A DNA stretch of 64,000 nt from Gemmobacter aquaticus (lineage in GTDB: Bacteria > Pseudomonadota > Alphaproteobacteria > Rhodobacterales > Rhodobacteraceae), in the NCBI RefSeq assembly GCF_007859075.1, contig NZ_VOAK01000020.1, forward strand, positions 248,001 to 312,000, in the 5' to 3' direction. The position numbers and the translations under genes were made by a program. The notes under the pieces are model-generated. The model had not been told where the DNA came from, ran no database searches, and was given only the letters and a program-made list of their open reading frames with translations. Below, in pieces: positions 24,458-33,682 of this stretch; within the stretch, counting starts at the first letter, position 1, and every line of letters starts with the position of its first letter.

Positions 24458-25330
24458 TCAGGCCCTTAGCATGACCAGAGTCGACCATTCACCAATGTCT
24501 TCGCGTGCATCCAGCGAGAATCCTGCGGCAAGATAGGCGTCGGTGACCGCCTCGGCCTGCACGACGAGAAGACCCGAGAGAATCGCCCGCCCACCCGGCG
24601 CAACATGGTCAGCCATTGGCGGGGCCAGTTCGATCAGCGGCCCCTTAAGGATATTGGCGAAAACCAGATCGAACGGGGCGGCCGCGGCAATCCGTGGGTG
24701 ATCAAAGCCCGCAGCCTCAAGGCATGCGACCCGACCTTCCAGCCCGTTGATGGCCACATTCGCCTCGGCCACATCCACGGCGACGCGGTCGATATCAGAG
24801 GCGAGGATCAGCGCATCGGGCAGCACCGATGCCGCCGCCAGCGCAAGCACCGCTGTGCCGCAACCGATATCGGCGACCTTTGCGGGGCGGACGCCCGCCT
24901 CGAAAAGTCGATCGAAGGCCCGCAGGCAGCCCAGCGTGGTTCCATGATGGCCCGTACCGAAGGCGACCGTCGCCTCGATCTGCAGGGCGATGCGGCCCTC
25001 GGGCACCTTGTCGGCGTCATGGCTGCCATAGACGAAGAAGCGCCCGGCCTCGACTGGCGCCAGTTCGCGGCGGACATGGGCGACCCAGTCGATCTCGGGC
25101 AGTTCCGACATCGCAAAGGGCTTGGCCTCAAACGCCAGTGCCAGAACGTCGAGGATCACCTCATTGGGCTTTTCAACGAAATAGGCGCCGACCTCCCAAA
25201 GGCCGGAATCATCCTCGATCTCAAAGACGCCGACGCCCACCGGCGCCGGGTCCATCTTTTCGACCGCATCCGCCAGGGCCTGCGCGGCATCTTCCCCCAT
25301 CAGGGTGGTCAGGGCGGAATAGGTTGGCAT
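24458..25330 (-). CDS. prmA: ribosomal protein L11 methyltransferase
   Basis: SAM-dependent enzyme that methylates ribosomal protein L11, 290 residues. The start MPTYSALTTLMGE has a GAGGAG site seven bases upstream; the frame before it is rejected. The SAM-binding motif is VADIGCGTAVLALAAA (about residues 151-166), preceded by FGTGHHGTTLGCL, which is the PrmA signature. The post-motif FDLVFANILKGPL supplies the usual N-[IL]-L catalytic stretch. It is followed by msrA upstream on the same strand. Confidence 0.95.
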   Translation of the reverse strand: MPTYSALTTLMGEDAAQALADAVEKMDPAPVGVGVFEIEDDSGLWEVGAYFVEKPNEVILDVLALAFEAKPFAMSELPEIDWVAHVRRELAPVEAGRFFVYGSHDADKVPEGRIALQIEATVAFGTGHHGTTLGCLRAFDRLFEAGVRPAKVADIGCGTAVLALAAASVLPDALILASDIDRVAVDVAEANVAINGLEGRVACLEAAGFDHPRIAAAAPFDLVFANILKGPLIELAPPMADHVAPGGRAILSGLLVVQAEAVTDAYLAAGFSLDAREDIGEWSTLVMLRA

Positions 25331-25380
25331 CGCAGAGCTCCTCGGCGTGGGGTTACCTGCCGCGATAGCCCTCGCGCGCG

Positions 25381-25413
25381 CGGCGGTCAAGCGGCGGTCA
25401 AGCGGCGGTCAAC
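25381..25413. repeat. three tandem 11-bp repeats
   Basis: CGGCGGTCAAG occurs twice and CGGCGGTCAAC once, head to tail, between the msrA stop and the prmA start. It may be a slippage product; no function is evident. Confidence 0.85.
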
Positions 25414-25420
25414 CCGAACG

Positions 25421-26080
25421 TCAGGCGCGTACGCCCAGACCGATGGGGCAGGTGACGCCGGTGCCGCCGATCCCGCAATAGCCGTTGGGGTTCTTCGCCA
25501 GATACTGCTGATGATAGTCTTCGGCGAAGTAGAAGGTCGGGACGGGCAGGATTTCGGTTGTGATCGTCCCGCGCCCGGCGGACGTCAGCGCCGCCTGATA
25601 GGCCGCTTTCGACGCCTCGGCGGCCGATTGCTGTTCGGGGCTATAGGTATAGATGCCCGAGCGGTAGGTTGATCCCACGTCGTTGCCCTGCCGCATGCCC
25701 TGCGTCGGGTCGTGATTCTCCCAGAAGAGCTTCAGAAGTTCTTCATATGACACCAGCGACGGGTCATAGATCACCCGTACCACCTCATTATGCCCGGTCA
25801 GCTGGGTGCAGGTCTCCTTGTAGGTGGGGTTGGGCGTGTAGCCGCCCGCATAGCCCACCATGGTCAGCCAGACGCCCTTGTGCTGCCAGAACTTGCGTTC
25901 GACGCCCCAGAAGCACCCCATGCCGAACATTGCCTCGGCAAACCCCGCAGGGACGGGGGACTTGAGGTCGAGCCCAGAGATGAAATGCGGCTCGGTCACC
26001 GGCATCGGTTCTGCCCGGCCGGGCAGGGCATCCTCGGGCGAAACCATCCGCATCTTGTCAGTTGAGAAAAAGCCGAACAC
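25421..26080 (-). CDS. msrA: peptide methionine sulfoxide reductase MsrA
   Basis: Repairs oxidised methionine (S-epimer) in proteins with thioredoxin as reductant, 219 residues. The catalytic motif [13 protein letters not shown] has the nucleophilic Cys near residue 55. [14 protein letters not shown], the GHNEVVRV stretch and [15 protein letters not shown] are all family signatures; the last holds a likely resolving Cys. It has no signal peptide and is therefore cytoplasmic. Confidence 0.97.
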   Translation of the reverse strand: MFGFFSTDKMRMVSPEDALPGRAEPMPVTEPHFISGLDLKSPVPAGFAEAMFGMGCFWGVERKFWQHKGVWLTMVGYAGGYTPNPTYKETCTQLTGHNEVVRVIYDPSLVSYEELLKLFWENHDPTQGMRQGNDVGSTYRSGIYTYSPEQQSAAEASKAAYQAALTSAGRGTITTEILPVPTFYFAEDYHQQYLAKNPNGYCGIGGTGVTCPIGLGVRA

Positions 26081-26149
26081 GCGCGCCTCCTTTATTGAGT
26101 TCTGAATATAGGGCGCGCCCGTCAGAGCGCCAGATCACTCGGCCCCGGA

Positions 26150-27400
26150 TCACTCGGCCGGTGTCAGGATAGGGCCGGGGCCCCGCATCTCGCGCAGGCG
26201 GGTCTCGTTGCCCGCGCTTGGGTTGCGCGGCACCAGAAGCGCCAGCAGGATTTGCGCAAAGGCGATGCCCGCAGCCAGGATGAAGACATAGTCCGGCGAC
26301 GTGGCCCAGATGTAGCCCAAGCCCGCCGGCAGGAAGACCGCCGCGATGTGGTTGATCGTGAAGGAAACGGCGGCCGATGTCGCCATATCGGTCGGATCGG
26401 CGATCTTCTGGAAGTAGGTCTTGTGCGAAAAACTGATGGCGAAAAAGATGTTGTTCGCGACATAGAGCGCTGCCGCGACCCATCCGGGCAGGGCAAACCA
26501 GAACAGGCAGCCATAGCCCACAAAGACGAAGAAAAGTCCTGTGAACTCGATCAGCATGGCTTTCTGCTCGCCAAAGCGCGCGACAAACCGGCCAATGGCT
26601 GGCGCCGTCACCATATTGGCGACGAATGTGATCAGCATCAGCGCCGTCACTTGATGCACGGCGTAGCCGTAGTGTTCCACCATCATGAAGGCCGCAAAGA
26701 CGACGAAGATCTGCCGGCGCGCGCCGTTCAGCATTTCGAACAGGTAATAAAGCCAGTAGCGCCGGCGCAGGACGATGGACTTGCGCTGTTTGTGTTCAGC
26801 CTCAAACTGCGGAAAGGCGAGCAGTGCAAAGATCGCGATCAGCACGCAAAGCCCGCCCGAGGCCATGAAGACAAAGTTGAACGAAAGATCGAAGGTCTTC
26901 CAGAAGAGCACGATCAACCCATAGGCCACCAGCGAGGCAATTGACCCCGCCGCCACCAGTTTTCCAAGAATCCTGGGCGCATCGGTCTTGGCCAGCCATT
27001 GGAGTTGCAGCGACTGGTTGCAGCTTTCGTAGTAGTGAAACCCGACCGACGAGATGAACGTCACGATCAGGATGCCGCCAAATGTCGGGAACCAGGCCGT
27101 AACCGCCGTCGCGCTGCCCAGCAGGATAAGCATAAGGCCCGCCATGACCTGCTCGCGGATGACCAGAAGGAAAAGCAGAACACCCACAGCCAGCAAGCCG
27201 GGGATCTCGCGCACCGTATGCAGCCAACCGATCTCGACGCCGGTAAACCCCGCTGCCTCGATGACAAAGTTGTTCAGAAGCGCCGACCAGGTGGCAAAGG
27301 CCAGCGGCATCGCCACCGCCATCAGGAACAGCAGCGTGGTGGGCTGACGCCAGCGGGGCAGATGCCGGGCCTCGGCAATGGGAAGTGTGCGCGTGAACAT
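26150..27400 (-). CDS. MFS transporter
   Basis: Major facilitator superfamily protein of about 416 residues and 12 predicted membrane segments, starting MFTRTLPIAEARHLPRW. A linker with charged residues (PQFEAEHKQRKS) separates the two halves. No substrate-specific motif is recognised. The open frame extends to 27574, but those extra residues are translated from the palindromic repeat copy B and are rejected; the ATG at 27400 gives a normal MFS N-terminus. It is located between msrA and priA on the same strand. Confidence 0.87.
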   Translation of the reverse strand: MFTRTLPIAEARHLPRWRQPTTLLFLMAVAMPLAFATWSALLNNFVIEAAGFTGVEIGWLHTVREIPGLLAVGVLLFLLVIREQVMAGLMLILLGSATAVTAWFPTFGGILIVTFISSVGFHYYESCNQSLQLQWLAKTDAPRILGKLVAAGSIASLVAYGLIVLFWKTFDLSFNFVFMASGGLCVLIAIFALLAFPQFEAEHKQRKSIVLRRRYWLYYLFEMLNGARRQIFVVFAAFMMVEHYGYAVHQVTALMLITFVANMVTAPAIGRFVARFGEQKAMLIEFTGLFFVFVGYGCLFWFALPGWVAAALYVANNIFFAISFSHKTYFQKIADPTDMATSAAVSFTINHIAAVFLPAGLGYIWATSPDYVFILAAGIAFAQILLALLVPRNPSAGNETRLREMRGPGPILTPAE

Positions 27401-27469
27401 GCGCAAGGTTCTACGCCCGGACCGGGCGAGGGGCGAGAGCGGAATTGTTGCGGGAACAATTCGGCCGGG

Positions 27470-27624
27470 AAGGGGGCGCTCGCGCCCCCTCGGCGCGTGC
27501 CGCGCCTCACCCCCTGAGGATATTTGGAAAAGGAAAGCAGGCGGGATGTGCGTGCAGGCTCTTTCCTTTCGCAAATATCCTCGGGGGGAAAGGCCGAAGG
27601 CCTTTGGGGGGCAGACAGCCCCCC
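27470..27624. repeat. long nested palindromic repeat, copy B
   Basis: The inner arms CCCCTGAGGATATTTGG (27510-27526) with AAAGGAAAG, and CTTTCCTTT with CAAATATCCTCGGGGG (27572-27587), mirror each other and match copy A (15430-15576). Flanking local hairpins are GGGGGCGCTCGCGCCCCC on the left, and AAGGCCGAAGGCCTT then GGGGGGCAGACAGCCCCCC on the right. The core is conserved between copies while the flanking hairpins differ. It fills most of the 240-bp gap between the priA stop and the MFS start. Confidence 0.85.
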
Positions 27625-27640
27625 AATTCCGGCTCCGAAG

Positions 27641-29848
27641 TCAGAAAAAGCTCTGCGGATCGATGTCGACCGCGACACGCAGGTTCGCAGGCGGGCGCAG
27701 CTGACCCAGCCACTCGGCAATCGCGGGCTGTAGCGTGGTCTGCCGGTCGGCCTTGATCAGCAGCCGCACGCGATGTCGGCCCCGGATGCGTGCGATCGGA
27801 GCGGGGGCCGGGCCGTACAGCATGGCGCCCACCCGGCGCAACGGGCCGTCGCGGCGGGCAAGCTCCGCGCCATAGTCAAAGACCTGCGCCACATCGGGGC
27901 CTGAAAGGATGATCCCGGCCATCCGGCCAAAGGGCGGCACGCCAGCGGCGCGGCGTTCGGCGGCCTCGGCCTTCCAGAACGCCTCTTCGTCGCCGCCGAG
28001 GATAGAGCGGATGACCGGATGCTCTGGCTGGCAGGTCTGCAAAAGGGCAAGCCCCCGCCGTTCGCCGGTGCGCCCCGCACGCCCGGCGACCTGCCGCATC
28101 AGCTGAAAGGTGCGCTCGGCCGCGCGCATGTCGCTGCCTTGCAGGCCCAGATCGGCGTCGATGACGCCGACCAGTGTCAGCAGCGGGAAGTTGTGCCCCT
28201 TGGCGACGATCTGGGTGCCGATGATGATGTCGGCCCCGCCTGCCGCGATCTCTTCGATGCGTTCCTTCAAGGCGCGGGCCGAACCGAAAAGGTCTGACGA
28301 CAGGATCGCCAGCCGCGCCTCGGGGAAGCGTTCAGCCACCTCTTCTGCTAGCCGCTCCACGCCGGGGCCGACCGGGGCCATGCGCCCTTCCACCCCGCAG
28401 GATGGGCAGGCGACCGGCACAGGTTTTGTCGCGCCGCATTGGTGACAGACCAGACGGCCAAGGAAACGGTGTTCGACCATCCGCGCGTCGCAGGCATCGC
28501 AGCCCACCTGTTCGCCGCAGGCCCGGCAGAGCGTGACAGGCGCATAGCCCCGGCGGTTCAGGAACAGAAGCGACTGCTCACCTGCCGCCTGTCGCGCCTG
28601 CACAGCCGCGGCGAGCGGATCAGAGATCCAGCGATTGCTGGCAAGGCGCTCGGCGCGCATGTCGATGGCGCGCATCTCGGGCAGTTCGGCGCTGCCGTAG
28701 CGCGCACCCAGATCGAGCCGCGTATACCGCCCCTGATCGGCATTGACCCAGCTTTCAAGGCTGGGCGTGGCCGAGGCCAGCACCACCTGCGCCCCGCAGA
28801 TCGACGCGCGCAAGACTGCCATGTCGCGGGCGTTGTAAAAGGCCCCTTCCTCTTGCTTGTAAGAGGTGTCGTGCTCCTCGTCGACGACGATCAGGCCAAG
28901 CTGCTGGAACGGCAGGAACAGCGCCGAGCGCGCGCCGACGACCATCTGAGCGCGACCCTCGGAGACCATCTTCCACAGGCGGCGACGTTCGGTCTGTGTC
29001 GCGCCCGAATGCCATTCCGCAGGGCGCGCGCCGAAGCGGGCCTCGACGCGGGTCAGGAACTCTGCCGTCAGCGCGATTTCAGGAAGCAGGACAAGGGCTT
29101 GGCGCCCGTTCCGCAAGCATTCGGCGACGGCCTCAAGATAGACCTCGGTCTTGCCCGATCCGGTCACGCCTTTCAGAAGCGTCGTGCCATACCCACCCTG
29201 GGCGACCGCCTTCACCAGCGCCTGCGCCGCCGTGACCTGATCGCCCAGCAGGGTCGTGCTGCCGGTGGGCGTCAGATCCGGGTAGGGCAGATCGCGCGGG
29301 GCCTCGACCTCGGCCAGCACGCCAGCGGTGACAAGCCCCTTGACCACCGAGGCCGAACAGTCGGCCGCGTCCGTCAACTCGCCCAGCGTCACCGCCGCGC
29401 CACCAAAGCCGCGCAGCGCCTCGATCACGCGCAGCCGCGCATCGGTCAACCGGTTCGGCACCGGACCCGACAGCCGGTAGACCCGGCGCTGGCCCGGCGG
29501 CTCTCCCAGTCCCGGCGCGCGGGTGGCAAGGCGCAGCATCGCGGGCAGGGGCGTCATCGTATAGTCGGCGGCCCGTGTCAGGAACTGGCGCAACTCGGCC
29601 CGCATCGGGCGGGCATCAAGAACGCGGGTCACGCTGCGCAGACGGTTTTCGTCAAAGCTGCCATCCCCCGGACCCCAGACCACGCCCAGCATCCGGCGCG
29701 GTCCGAGCGGCACTTCCACAAAGTCGCCGGTGCCGCAGCCGCCTTCGGGCGCGCGATAGTCCAGCACGCCCGTCAGAGCGCGCCCCAAGGGTTCGGTCAG
29801 CAGCACGCCGACCCGTTCGCCCTCTGCAAAGACCCGCTCCACCGTCAC
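27641..29848 (-). CDS. priA: primosomal protein N' (replication restart helicase PriA)
   Basis: 3'-5' DNA helicase that reloads the replisome at stalled forks, 735 residues. The start is GTG (VTVERVFAEG) with a GGGGAAAGAGAG ribosome-binding region; the upstream open frame to 30508 is antisense to the transaldolase gene. An N-terminal 3'-DNA-binding domain comes first. Walker A is GVTGSGKTEVYL (about residues 225-236) and the DEXH box is VVDEEHDTSYK. A zinc-binding insertion has CRACGEQVGCDACD and CHQCGATKPVPVACPSCG. The helicase C-domain follows with QIVAKGHNFP and RAGRTGERR. Confidence 0.96.
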   Translation of the reverse strand: MTVERVFAEGERVGVLLTEPLGRALTGVLDYRAPEGGCGTGDFVEVPLGPRRMLGVVWGPGDGSFDENRLRSVTRVLDARPMRAELRQFLTRAADYTMTPLPAMLRLATRAPGLGEPPGQRRVYRLSGPVPNRLTDARLRVIEALRGFGGAAVTLGELTDAADCSASVVKGLVTAGVLAEVEAPRDLPYPDLTPTGSTTLLGDQVTAAQALVKAVAQGGYGTTLLKGVTGSGKTEVYLEAVAECLRNGRQALVLLPEIALTAEFLTRVEARFGARPAEWHSGATQTERRRLWKMVSEGRAQMVVGARSALFLPFQQLGLIVVDEEHDTSYKQEEGAFYNARDMAVLRASICGAQVVLASATPSLESWVNADQGRYTRLDLGARYGSAELPEMRAIDMRAERLASNRWISDPLAAAVQARQAAGEQSLLFLNRRGYAPVTLCRACGEQVGCDACDARMVEHRFLGRLVCHQCGATKPVPVACPSCGVEGRMAPVGPGVERLAEEVAERFPEARLAILSSDLFGSARALKERIEEIAAGGADIIIGTQIVAKGHNFPLLTLVGVIDADLGLQGSDMRAAERTFQLMRQVAGRAGRTGERRGLALLQTCQPEHPVIRSILGGDEEAFWKAEAAERRAAGVPPFGRMAGIILSGPDVAQVFDYGAELARRDGPLRRVGAMLYGPAPAPIARIRGRHRVRLLIKADRQTTLQPAIAEWLGQLRPPANLRVAVDIDPQSFF

Positions 29849-29923
29849 GCCTCTCTTTCCCCTGCCGCCCCTTTGGGCTAATACGGCCCCGAGAGCGCCC
29901 GCAACCCCAAGAGGACCCGCACG

Positions 29924-30577
29924 ATGAAATTCTTCGTCGATACCGCCGATGTGGCCGCCATTGCCGAACTCAATGATCTCGGCATGGTCGATGGCGTCAC
30001 CACCAACCCGTCGCTGATTCTGAAATCGGGCCGCGACATTCTTGAGGTGACGAAAGAGATCTGTTCGATCGTTTCGGGCCCCGTCTCGGCCGAGGTCGTG
30101 GCCCTGACCGCTGACGAGATGATCGCCGAAGGCCGCAAGCTGGCCGAGATCGCGCCCAACATCACCGTGAAGGTGCCGCTGACCTGGGACGGCCTCAAGA
30201 CCTGCAAGGTGCTGTCGGGCGAGGGCAAGATGGTCAACGTGACGCTGTGCTTCAGCGTCAATCAGGCGCTGATCGCGGCCAAGGCTGGCGCGACCTTCAT
30301 CTCGCCCTTCGTGGGCCGTCTGGATGACATCAACCTCGATGGCATGGACCTGATCTCCGACATCCGTCAGGTCTATGACAACTACGGCTTCGACACGCAG
30401 ATCCTCGCCGCCTCGATCCGCTCGGCCAACCACGTCACCCAATGCGCGCTGGTTGGGGCCGACGTCATGACTGCGCCGCCCGCCGTGATCAAGGCGCTGG
30501 CCAGCCACCCGCTGACCGACAAGGGGCTTGATCAGTTCATGAAGGACTGGGCAAAGACCGGCCAGAAGATCGTCTGA
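29924..30577 (+). CDS. tal: transaldolase / fructose-6-phosphate aldolase-like protein
   Basis: Short-form (about 217-residue) transaldolase of the TalC/MipB/Fsa subfamily. The barrel starts [20 protein letters not shown] and has the characteristic [14 protein letters not shown]. The Schiff-base Lys is in [11 protein letters not shown] (about residue 85). [18 protein letters not shown] and SPFVGRLDD are also family motifs. It acts in the pentose phosphate pathway; whether it is a true transaldolase or an F6P aldolase cannot be settled here. A clear terminator follows. Confidence 0.95.
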   Translation: MKFFVDTADVAAIAELNDLGMVDGVTTNPSLILKSGRDILEVTKEICSIVSGPVSAEVVALTADEMIAEGRKLAEIAPNITVKVPLTWDGLKTCKVLSGEGKMVNVTLCFSVNQALIAAKAGATFISPFVGRLDDINLDGMDLISDIRQVYDNYGFDTQILAASIRSANHVTQCALVGADVMTAPPAVIKALASHPLTDKGLDQFMKDWAKTGQKIV

Positions 30578-30595
30578 TCCGGCAAATCCTTTCAG

Positions 30596-30626
30596 GCGGC
30601 CTGCGGAAATCCGCGGGCCGCTTTTT
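30596..30626 (+). terminator. Rho-independent terminator after tal
   Basis: The stem GCGGCC-T-GCGG pairs with CCGC-G-GGCCGC (30596-30606 and 30611-30621) around AAAT, followed by five T residues. Confidence 0.93.
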
Positions 30627-30704
30627 CATTGCGGCATTTCTGCGCGACATTTGGCTGGTTTGCCTGCTACTCTGCGTCAACAATCAACAATGGGCCGGAG
30701 TTCA

Positions 30705-31406
30705 ATGGGCCAGAGCAAAATCGAGCCGGACCTGCGCGACCGCATCCTTGAGAAGCCCGAGATGATCCTCGAGGACAGCGACCTGATGCGCGCGCTTATC
30801 TCGGCCAACGACAGGATGATCGGCGAGAATGTCATCGACCTGCGCGGAATCGCGATGGAGCGGTTGGAAACCCGGCTGGAGCGGCTGGAGGATACCCACC
30901 GCACGGTGATTGCGGCCGCCTATGAAAATCTCGCCGGCACCAATCAGGTGCATCGCGCGATCCTGCAGATGCTGGATCCGCTGGGGTTTGAGGATTTCCT
31001 GACCAGCCTTTCGGGCGAGGTGGCGCAGACCCTGCGGGTGGACAGTATCCGCCTTGTGCTGGAGTCGGTGCAAGGGGCGGCCGATCCCGCGTTGCGCCGG
31101 CTGGGTGAGGTGCTGTGTGTGGCCGAGCCGGGGTTCATCGCGGAATACATCAGCGGCGGTCGCAACATCAGCCTGCGGCAGGTGACGCTGCGCCAGACCA
31201 TCGCCCCGTCGGTCCTGGTGTTCGGCGAGGCTGACGCAATCCGCTCCGAGGCACTGATGCGGCTCGATTTCGGGCAGGGGCGCTTGCCGGGGCTGCTGGC
31301 GATGGGGTCGACCGATCCTTGGCATTTCAAGCCCACGCATGGCACCGATCTTTTGTCTTTCTTCGCCGGGGTGTTCGAACGCACCATGCGGCGCTGGCTT
31401 TCGTAA
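30705..31406 (+). CDS. DUF484 family protein
   Basis: 233-residue GAF-like protein of the DUF484/YigA family, whose members sit next to xerC in many proteobacteria. The start MGQSKIEPDLRD has GGAG five bases upstream; the TTG opening at 30651 is in the promoter region. A helical N-terminal part (about residues 1-85, with the charged coiled-coil stretch MERLETRLERLEDTHR) precedes a GAF-like domain ending FGQGRLPGLLAMGSTDPWHF. The motif PGLLAMGS is typical. Function is unknown; linkage to xerC suggests a role with recombination or chromosome-dimer resolution. Confidence 0.92.
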   Translation: MGQSKIEPDLRDRILEKPEMILEDSDLMRALISANDRMIGENVIDLRGIAMERLETRLERLEDTHRTVIAAAYENLAGTNQVHRAILQMLDPLGFEDFLTSLSGEVAQTLRVDSIRLVLESVQGAADPALRRLGEVLCVAEPGFIAEYISGGRNISLRQVTLRQTIAPSVLVFGEADAIRSEALMRLDFGQGRLPGLLAMGSTDPWHFKPTHGTDLLSFFAGVFERTMRRWLS

Positions 31407-31430
31407 GCGATCTGGCATGAGCGTTTTTGC

Positions 31431-32363
31431 ATGAGCGATCTGGCGATTTCTCCGGCCGCGCGCGCGGCGCTGGCGGAATGGCTCTCGCATCTGCGGGCAC
31501 TGGACGGGCGGGCGCAGAAGACGATCGACGCCTATGCAACCGACGTGCGCGGATGGCTGGCCTTTCTGTCAAACCATCGCGGTGGAACCGAAGGGTTGCG
31601 CGCATTGGCCGAGGTGCCTGTGTCCGATCTGCGCGCATGGATGGCGCATGAACGGGCGCGCGGCGTGCAGCCCCGGTCGGTGGCGCGGGCGCTGTCGGCA
31701 GTCAAGGGGTTTACCGCCTGGCTCTCGGATCGGCAGGGGGGCGATGCGACGGCGGTCCTTTCGGCCCGTGCCCCGCGCTTTCAGAAAAAGCTGCCCCGCC
31801 CGCTTACGGTGGAGGGTGCTGCAGATGTGCTCGACAGCGTGGGCGACGACGCGCGCGAGCCCTGGATCGCAGCACGTGATACAGCTGTGGTGACGCTGCT
31901 CTATGGGTGCGGTCTGCGGATATCCGAGGCGCTTGGCCTGACAGGGGCCGACCATCCGCTGCCCGAAGTGCTGCGCATTCGCGGCAAGGGCGGGAAAGAG
32001 CGGCTTGTGCCCGCGCTTCCTGTCGCGCGTGAGGCCGTGGCGCGCTATGTTGCGCTGTGCCCCTTTGATCTTGCGTCCGACGGCGCGCTCTTCCGGGGCG
32101 CGCGCGGTGGCGCGCTGAACCCGCGCATCATCGCGGCCGCGATGGAGCGGACGCGCAACCGGCTGGGTCTGCCCGCGACTGCAACGCCACATGCCCTGCG
32201 CCACAGCTTTGCGACGCATCTTCTGGGGGCCGGAGGTGACTTGCGGTCGATTCAGGAGTTGCTGGGCCATGCCTCGCTTTCGACCACCCAGGCCTACACA
32301 GCCGTCGACGCCGCCCGCCTGATGGAGGTCTATGCCCGCGCCCACCCGCGCGCGGCGGGCTGA
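31431..32363 (+). CDS. xerC: tyrosine recombinase XerC
   Basis: Site-specific tyrosine recombinase that, with XerD, resolves chromosome dimers at dif, 310 residues. An N-terminal SAM-like core-binding domain comes first (about 1-110). Catalytic residues are visible: Arg in YGCGLRISEALGL, Lys in RIRGKGGKERLVP, the HxxR motif in PHALRHSFATHLL, His in LLGHASLSTT and the Tyr nucleophile in TQAYTAVD. It begins 24 bp after the DUF484 gene. It is a housekeeping Xer and not a mobile-element integrase, judging by its length and partner gene. Confidence 0.95.
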   Translation: MSDLAISPAARAALAEWLSHLRALDGRAQKTIDAYATDVRGWLAFLSNHRGGTEGLRALAEVPVSDLRAWMAHERARGVQPRSVARALSAVKGFTAWLSDRQGGDATAVLSARAPRFQKKLPRPLTVEGAADVLDSVGDDAREPWIAARDTAVVTLLYGCGLRISEALGLTGADHPLPEVLRIRGKGGKERLVPALPVAREAVARYVALCPFDLASDGALFRGARGGALNPRIIAAAMERTRNRLGLPATATPHALRHSFATHLLGAGGDLRSIQELLGHASLSTTQAYTAVDAARLMEVYARAHPRAAG

Positions 32364-32413
32364 AGCGCCGAGATGCGCGGGTAGATGTTGCTTTTCAGCC
32401 GTTGATCGGTGAA

Positions 32414-33124
32414 ATGGTCCAAATGTCGATACGTCTCAAAGCCCTGTTCGTTCATCTTTTCACGGCCACCGGAGCTGTGCTCGCCATGCTCGCCATGCTG
32501 GAGGCGGTGCAGGAGCGATGGGACATGATGTTCCTGTGGCTGGTCGTCGCGCTTTTCGTGGATGGGCTCGATGGTCCGCTGGCGCGCAAGTATGACGTCA
32601 AGCACAACTGGCCCACCTATGACGGTGTGCTGCTCGATCTGATCATCGACTATCTGACCTATGTATTCATCCCGGCGTTCGCGCTGTTTCAGTCGGGGCT
32701 GCTGCCGGGCTGGACTGGCTGGACCGCGATCATCGTGATCACCTATGGCTCGGTCATCTATTTCTGCGACACCCGGATGAAGACTAAGGACTGGTCCTTT
32801 GCGGGCTTTCCGGCCTGCTGGAACATGTTCATCCTGGTGATGTTCGCGCTGAAACCCGGAGAAGGCGTAATCCTTGTCTGTGTCATCGCGCTGACCATCG
32901 CGATGTTCACCAACCTCAAGTTCGTGCACCCGACCCGCACACAGCGCTGGAAGGCGATCACGCTTCCCATGTCGCTGGCCTGGACATTCTTTGCGGGGTG
33001 GGCGGCCTGGGTTGATTTCCATCCGGCAAGCTGGGCGCATTGGGGGCTGGTCGTCACCTCGCTCTACCTGACCTTCGCCGGCATCGTCCAGGAAGGGATC
33101 CCTGAGCGGGCCAGCGACGCCTGA
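32414..33124 (+). CDS. pcs: phosphatidylcholine synthase
   Basis: Inner-membrane enzyme that condenses CDP-diacylglycerol with choline to form phosphatidylcholine directly, a pathway known from alphaproteobacteria. About 236 residues and 7-8 hydrophobic segments. The CDP-alcohol phosphotransferase motif is seen as DGLDGPLARKYD...YDGVLLDLIID, with the metal-binding Asp residues (about 52-81). RMKTKDWSFAGFPACWN and KFVHPTRTQRWK are Pcs-specific stretches. ATG 32414 is taken; ATG 32423 (MSIRLKALF) is nearly as likely. Confidence 0.93.
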   Translation: MVQMSIRLKALFVHLFTATGAVLAMLAMLEAVQERWDMMFLWLVVALFVDGLDGPLARKYDVKHNWPTYDGVLLDLIIDYLTYVFIPAFALFQSGLLPGWTGWTAIIVITYGSVIYFCDTRMKTKDWSFAGFPACWNMFILVMFALKPGEGVILVCVIALTIAMFTNLKFVHPTRTQRWKAITLPMSLAWTFFAGWAAWVDFHPASWAHWGLVVTSLYLTFAGIVQEGIPERASDA

Positions 33125-33138
33125 GCGTGGCTGGGGTG

Positions 33139-33161
33139 CCGGGGGCGGTGGCCGCCCCCGG
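33139..33161. other. GC hairpin between convergent pcs and fucU
   Basis: CCGGGGGCGG (33139-33148) and CCGCCCCCGG (33152-33161) are perfect complements with a three-base loop. No T-tract follows on either strand, so it may block read-through or protect the 3' ends rather than be a classic terminator. Confidence 0.6.
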
Positions 33162-33170
33162 ATGGTGCAG

Positions 33171-33608
33171 TCAGAACACTACTCCCATGCGCAGGATGAA
33201 GCAGCCGAAAGGCCGGTTCTCGGTGGTGCGAACCACTGCGAAAGTCTTTGCCGCATGGGCGTAGAAGGCCTGCCGTTCAATCGATCTGACCTGTGCGCCT
33301 TCGGGCAGGGCGGCGGTGATCACCGCCAGTGCCTCGACATGCACCGGATCAGGCGTGTCGCCGGCGCCATCCCGCTCCATCCACAGGGCGCCATAGTCGG
33401 TAAAGCCGTCCAGCGGCATCAGCCGGGTAATCAGGTCAAGGGCCTCGACCACATTCACGCCAGACAGGTCAACGACTCGCCCCGTGCGTGTCGGGACAGA
33501 GAAGGCAGGGTAATTGCTGTCGACCACCAGAATCTCGTCGCCATGCCCTAGCCGCATCAGCACATCCATAAGGTCCGGCGTGACCCGTGGATCAATTCCC
33601 TTCAGCAT
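33171..33608 (-). CDS. fucU: RbsD/FucU family sugar mutarotase
   Basis: 145-residue protein of the RbsD/FucU family, which interconverts anomers of fucose or ribose. The start MLKGIDPRVTPDLMDVLMRL has a perfect AGGAGG six bases upstream. LGHGDEILVVDSNYPA carries the conserved catalytic-site His/Asp region; ERQAFYAHAAKTFAVVRT near the C-terminus is typical of the FucU branch. No fucose pathway gene is adjacent, so the physiological sugar is uncertain. It is divergent from the unknown gene at 33683 with overlapping promoter space of about 75 bp. Confidence 0.9.
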   Translation of the reverse strand: MLKGIDPRVTPDLMDVLMRLGHGDEILVVDSNYPAFSVPTRTGRVVDLSGVNVVEALDLITRLMPLDGFTDYGALWMERDGAGDTPDPVHVEALAVITAALPEGAQVRSIERQAFYAHAAKTFAVVRTTENRPFGCFILRMGVVF

Positions 33609-33682
33609 TGCAATCCTCCTCTCGCGGCATGTTGAGCGTCGCGGCAAAACACACTAATCCCCGCGCAGGTTTGCAGGAGTGG

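Noticed and set aside
27401-27574. 58-codon N-terminal extension of the MFS protein
   Set aside because: The extra residues are a translation of palindromic repeat copy B; the internal ATG gives a standard MFS start.
29849-30508. 220-codon N-terminal extension of PriA
   Set aside because: It is antisense to the transaldolase gene, and GTG at 29848 gives the normal PriA N-terminus and length.
31431-32363. Integrase of a genomic island
   Set aside because: Its length, DUF484 partner and lack of an adjacent tRNA or att repeats fit housekeeping XerC.
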